A program made the translations under genes and the position numbers. The notes beneath the pieces are model-generated. The model was not told the DNA's origin, ran no database searches, and saw only the letters and a program-made list of their open reading frames with translations. 64,000 nt of DNA from positions 124,001-188,000 of the forward strand of contig CAJNDS010000081.1 in the NCBI GenBank assembly GCA_905221605.1, in the 5' to 3' direction. Position 1 is the first letter of the stretch. Every line of letters begins with the position of its first letter. This document shows positions 61,643 to 64,000 of the stretch, piece after piece. The DNA comes from Symbiodinium natans (lineage: Eukaryota > Sar > Dinophyceae > Suessiales > Symbiodiniaceae).

Positions 61643-62204
61643 GCACATCTCACGTCTGGGCGCCACCGCACAAGCTTTCTTTGTGCCGCATTTGAACCAC
61701 AATATGCCATGTAACATACAGGAGAAAAGCTGCAATACTGATGAAAGAAACACCGAATAAGTGGCAGACCAATATAGTGATAACAACGTGATAATGCTAT
61801 CATATGGTATAGTGATGTACCAATGCTATTGCAAACGCCACGCGTCTGACGGCCTCGGCCCCGGTTCTCGGGATGCAAGCCGAGAGACGCAATGGTCGCA
61901 GAGGCTTTGATCTCAACCCAGGGCTTTAAATGTAGACGGTCTAAGGTCCCGCAGAAGCCCGTTAGGGGTCCCCAAAACACGTTTGAGTGCCGTGGTAGGT
62001 TAGACCGAGGAACTGGCTTCCGTATGGGAATCTCTGACGCCCCCACGCATTGGGCCAAACCGGGGAATAGCCAACAAGGGCCAACAAGTAATGTTAAGTT
62101 GACATTAGTTGACATTTGTTCTGATTGTTCCATGACGTTCCATGCATCTTGCACTGTGCAAGCACAACAAGCATGGCATGGAGACGTACAAAGGTTTGCC
62201 TCAG

Positions 62205-62715
62205 CAAGCGTGGGCTACATGCCGAAGCAGAGAAGTACCACCGTAGAGCTGCGGAGACCTACACGCTGTGGTATTCCGCCTGCGATCCGTGCACTCTGGG
62301 AACACTCAGCAACCTTGCCTGTTGCTTGGATGCTCAGGGCCGGACACAGGAAGCAGATCCGCTGCACCGGCGGGTGGTCGCCGGTCTTCGGGCAGCACTG
62401 GGTGCCACCCATCCACAGACACTGCGAGCAGAGGAGCTAGCAAGCACAGCTGCGAGCACAGCGAGTGCCACAGCCCCAGCGGCAGTCGTTGCTGGAGGGC
62501 AGGTCGAGGGCACCTGGGCCAGCAAAATCCGGCCCGGGCCAATCCTGAAGGCCTGCACCACAAATGCCGCCAAAACCCCTGTGCGCTGCAGCATCTGCCC
62601 ACGTGTGGGCAGTCCGTCCTACAAGTCCTGCTCACCATTGCGGTTGCGGCCGACCTGGAGGCCGGCGCAGGTTCTCATCACTCGGGCGCAGCTTCCTGCC
62701 CGAGCGCGTGTTTAA
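62205..62715 (+). CDS. TPR gene, last exon
   Basis: Acceptor TGCCTCAG. It reads KRGLHAEAEKYHRRAAETYT, then LGTLSNLACCLDAQGRTQEA, then LRAALGATHPQTLRAEELAS: one and a half clear TPRs, followed by an alanine/serine/threonine-rich low-complexity tail to a TAA. The tail might instead be intron if a donor lies after EELAS. Confidence 0.85.
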
Positions 62716-63130
62716 AGGTGTAAATAGACTGCATTTCAGTGACCAGTTGTTGTGGTCTTTGCCACTGCAGCTGCAGAGATTACATGAGATGTATCTGTTG
62801 ATGTGAACCTGACCTGCATGGAAGTAAAGTGCCTTGGAGCGTTACTAGACGTTGATGAAAAAAGTTGCCAAGATTCCTGCTGTTTATGCTAGTAAGCTGG
62901 CGGTTCTTGCAAGATATATTGAAAGGATTTGAAAGGGATTTGGACAAGCTCACATGACACACAGCATATCTAACTCATGGACATTTGGATCTGTATTATG
63001 CTGCAGAGCAGCTTATTTAGTGCACGTAGGCTAGGAAGATCTTGGAAGGCAGGGACTGCTTGATGGAGGGATGGACAACTTGGGACAATTCGACAGTGCC
63101 GTTGGATGGTCCCGCATTTATCGGTTGAGT
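62716..63130. other. Intergenic, between convergent genes
   Basis: Intron-like or 3'-flanking DNA. No AATAAA-type signal stands out. Confidence 0.35.
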
Positions 63131-63445
63131 CAGATGGGTAGCAAGCTCCGTTTTACTTGAAAGAATGTCCTTGTCAAAGTTCCCCTGCGGATGCTTGGCC
63201 GCGAAGGGAGAAACATTGAACATCCTGGCTGTCCATGCTCCTGCCCTTTCGAGCATCTCATGGCACCATCGAAGATGTGCCATTCTCAGCGAGCCCAGCC
63301 GCGCTAGAAATGGACCAAAGACTGCATGCAAGCAGCTTTTCGTGTTGTGTGTGAGACATCTCATAGCCATAGCCCAGCTGAGCGGCTGTCCACCACGCAA
63401 ATGCCCGGACAAGTCAACGCAAAGTGAAGGTTCTTTTCCACTCAT
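63131..63445 (-). CDS. Minus-strand exon candidate
   Basis: The minus frame reads LSGHLRGGQPLSWAMAMRCL, then MAHLRWCHEMLERAGAWTAR and MFNVSPFAAKHPQGNFDKDI, ending near a possible GTAAAA donor. Composition is good, but a second minus frame and a plus frame are also open. If real it is a gene converging on the TPR gene. Confidence 0.3.
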
Positions 63446-63739
63446 GCTGTCATATTCAAGTCATTCTCAAGTCCACTTATTATATTATTCCTGCATAATA
63501 AAAGTACTCGTTAAAAAGTTAAGCTTGTATCTAATAATATATACAATATATCCATATATGGAGCCGAGCGCAAACAGTGAGGCCATTGTGCCGTTCCGTG
63601 TATCCCACAGCAGTGCGCCAGGGCCTCATTGGCTCAAGGACGTCTCAAGTACATCCGTTCGGCTGATAGTACCTAGGTGTGAAAAATTACAACAAGGCCA
63701 GAAACGGGAAACAATCAGGTCTTCCATCTCTTAATAGCA

Positions 63740-63915
63740 ATGTACCGGTCACACGCAGATCGCCATCGGAAGCTGCAGTGGGTACATGAGGAAACACCAA
63801 ATCAATGTCACACACAAAGATGCGACCGTCAAGAGGCATGGACAGGCTCCATGGCTGGAGATCCTGAGACGCAGCCCACGCAGCCTGCCAATGCTGCTCC
63901 GCCACAGGAGCCAGA
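63740..63915 (-). CDS. Minus-strand exon candidate, possible phosphotransferase
   Basis: The minus frame reads EQHWQAAWAASQDLQPWSLS, then MPLDGRIFVCDIDLVFPHVP. DLQPW followed about 13 residues later by CDIDL loosely recalls the catalytic and metal-binding loops of kinase-like phosphotransferases (D-x-x-P-x-x, then D-x-D). All other frames are open too, so this is tentative. Confidence 0.25.
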
Positions 63916-64000
63916 TAAGGTGATTCGGAAAGGTTTGCACATCACAACGAGTTTGCACCTGCTATGCTGCTCAGGATCCGGACCACGTCGCCACCCTGAT

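Larger units (their letters stand above)
51478..62715 (+). other. Span of coiled-coil + TPR (kinesin-light-chain-like) gene
   Basis: About 25 exons can be followed across 11.2 kb. The first six code for an uninterrupted alanine/glutamate-rich coiled coil. Later exons code for many 42-residue TPR units of the kinesin-light-chain/nephrocystin-3 type (LA..L...G...EAE.L.R..L....LG..HP.TL). Coiled coil followed by TPRs is the architecture of kinesin light chain, where it binds kinesin heavy chain and cargo; related bacterial and protist proteins serve as scaffolds. Without a J-domain-like or other extra motif the exact role is unknown. Fourteen junctions agree in phase. Eight of those use GC donors. 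The 5' end of the gene was not found and may lie further left. Confidence 0.85.

Noticed and set aside
35185-62060. Similarity between about 35185-35240 and 62000-62060 (GGAATC.CTGACGCCC)
   Set aside because: Only about 35 weakly matching bases with gaps; not enough to call a repeat family.

Overview
Organism. This is nuclear DNA from a dinoflagellate, most likely Symbiodiniaceae or a close relative. The grounds are: telomere-type heptamers beginning TTTAGGG; a chromovirus-free, copia-rich repeat content; genes cut into many short exons separated by long introns; a high share of apparent GC 5' splice sites next to GT; acceptors of the AG|G type; and a strong excess of recognisable exons on one strand, as in the unidirectional gene arrays of dinoflagellates. 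No prokaryotic gene structure, rRNA gene or CRISPR is visible. Exon calls were made by eye from reading-frame quality, splice signals and phase agreement, without transcript data. || Layout. 0-2 kb: a degenerate GC-rich repeat with GGCATGCA tandem units, present again in inverted orientation at 1.9-2.0 kb. 2-6.6 kb: mostly intron-like or intergenic sequence with one cysteine-rich exon candidate near 5.35 kb. 6.6-15.6 kb: an AACCAATAGAAA satellite array that (a) has been split by a complete Ty1/copia LTR retrotransposon (7080-13999, identical 182-bp LTRs, 5-bp target duplication AGAAT), (b) flips strand at about 14637, and (c) is followed by a perfect GC-rich hairpin and 15 telomere-like heptamers. 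15.8-16.4 kb: a CAGGTA/CAGGTC hexamer minisatellite. || 16.9-33.5 kb: a long plus-strand series of short cysteine-rich exons (CxxC pairs, CxxGFxL motifs), probably one very large gene or two for an extracellular or luminal protein. 35.8-41.3 kb: a RING-like exon, a copia relic on the minus strand, and a chain of strongly helical exons. 41.9-42.8 kb: four phase-matched exons of an unrecognised protein with CxxC pairs. 43.8-46.6 kb: cysteine-rich exons, a membrane-protein exon of about 700 bp, then two phase-matched helical exons. || 51.5-62.7 kb: the best-supported host gene, coding for a coiled-coil plus tetratricopeptide-repeat protein of the kinesin-light-chain/nephrocystin type. About 25 exons are visible, and 14 of the junctions agree in phase. 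One intron carries 0.8 kb of (AACACAC)n-type repeat. 63.1-63.9 kb: weak evidence for a convergent minus-strand gene. || Working relations. The retroelement has everything needed for autonomous copying (Gag-like region, zinc knuckle, protease, integrase, reverse transcriptase, RNase H) and an unusual C-terminal extension with a membrane segment and a SAP-like DNA-binding motif. The host genes share orientation but no evident pathway; the TPR protein looks like a cargo or scaffold adaptor and the cysteine-rich and membrane exons look like a surface or endomembrane protein.
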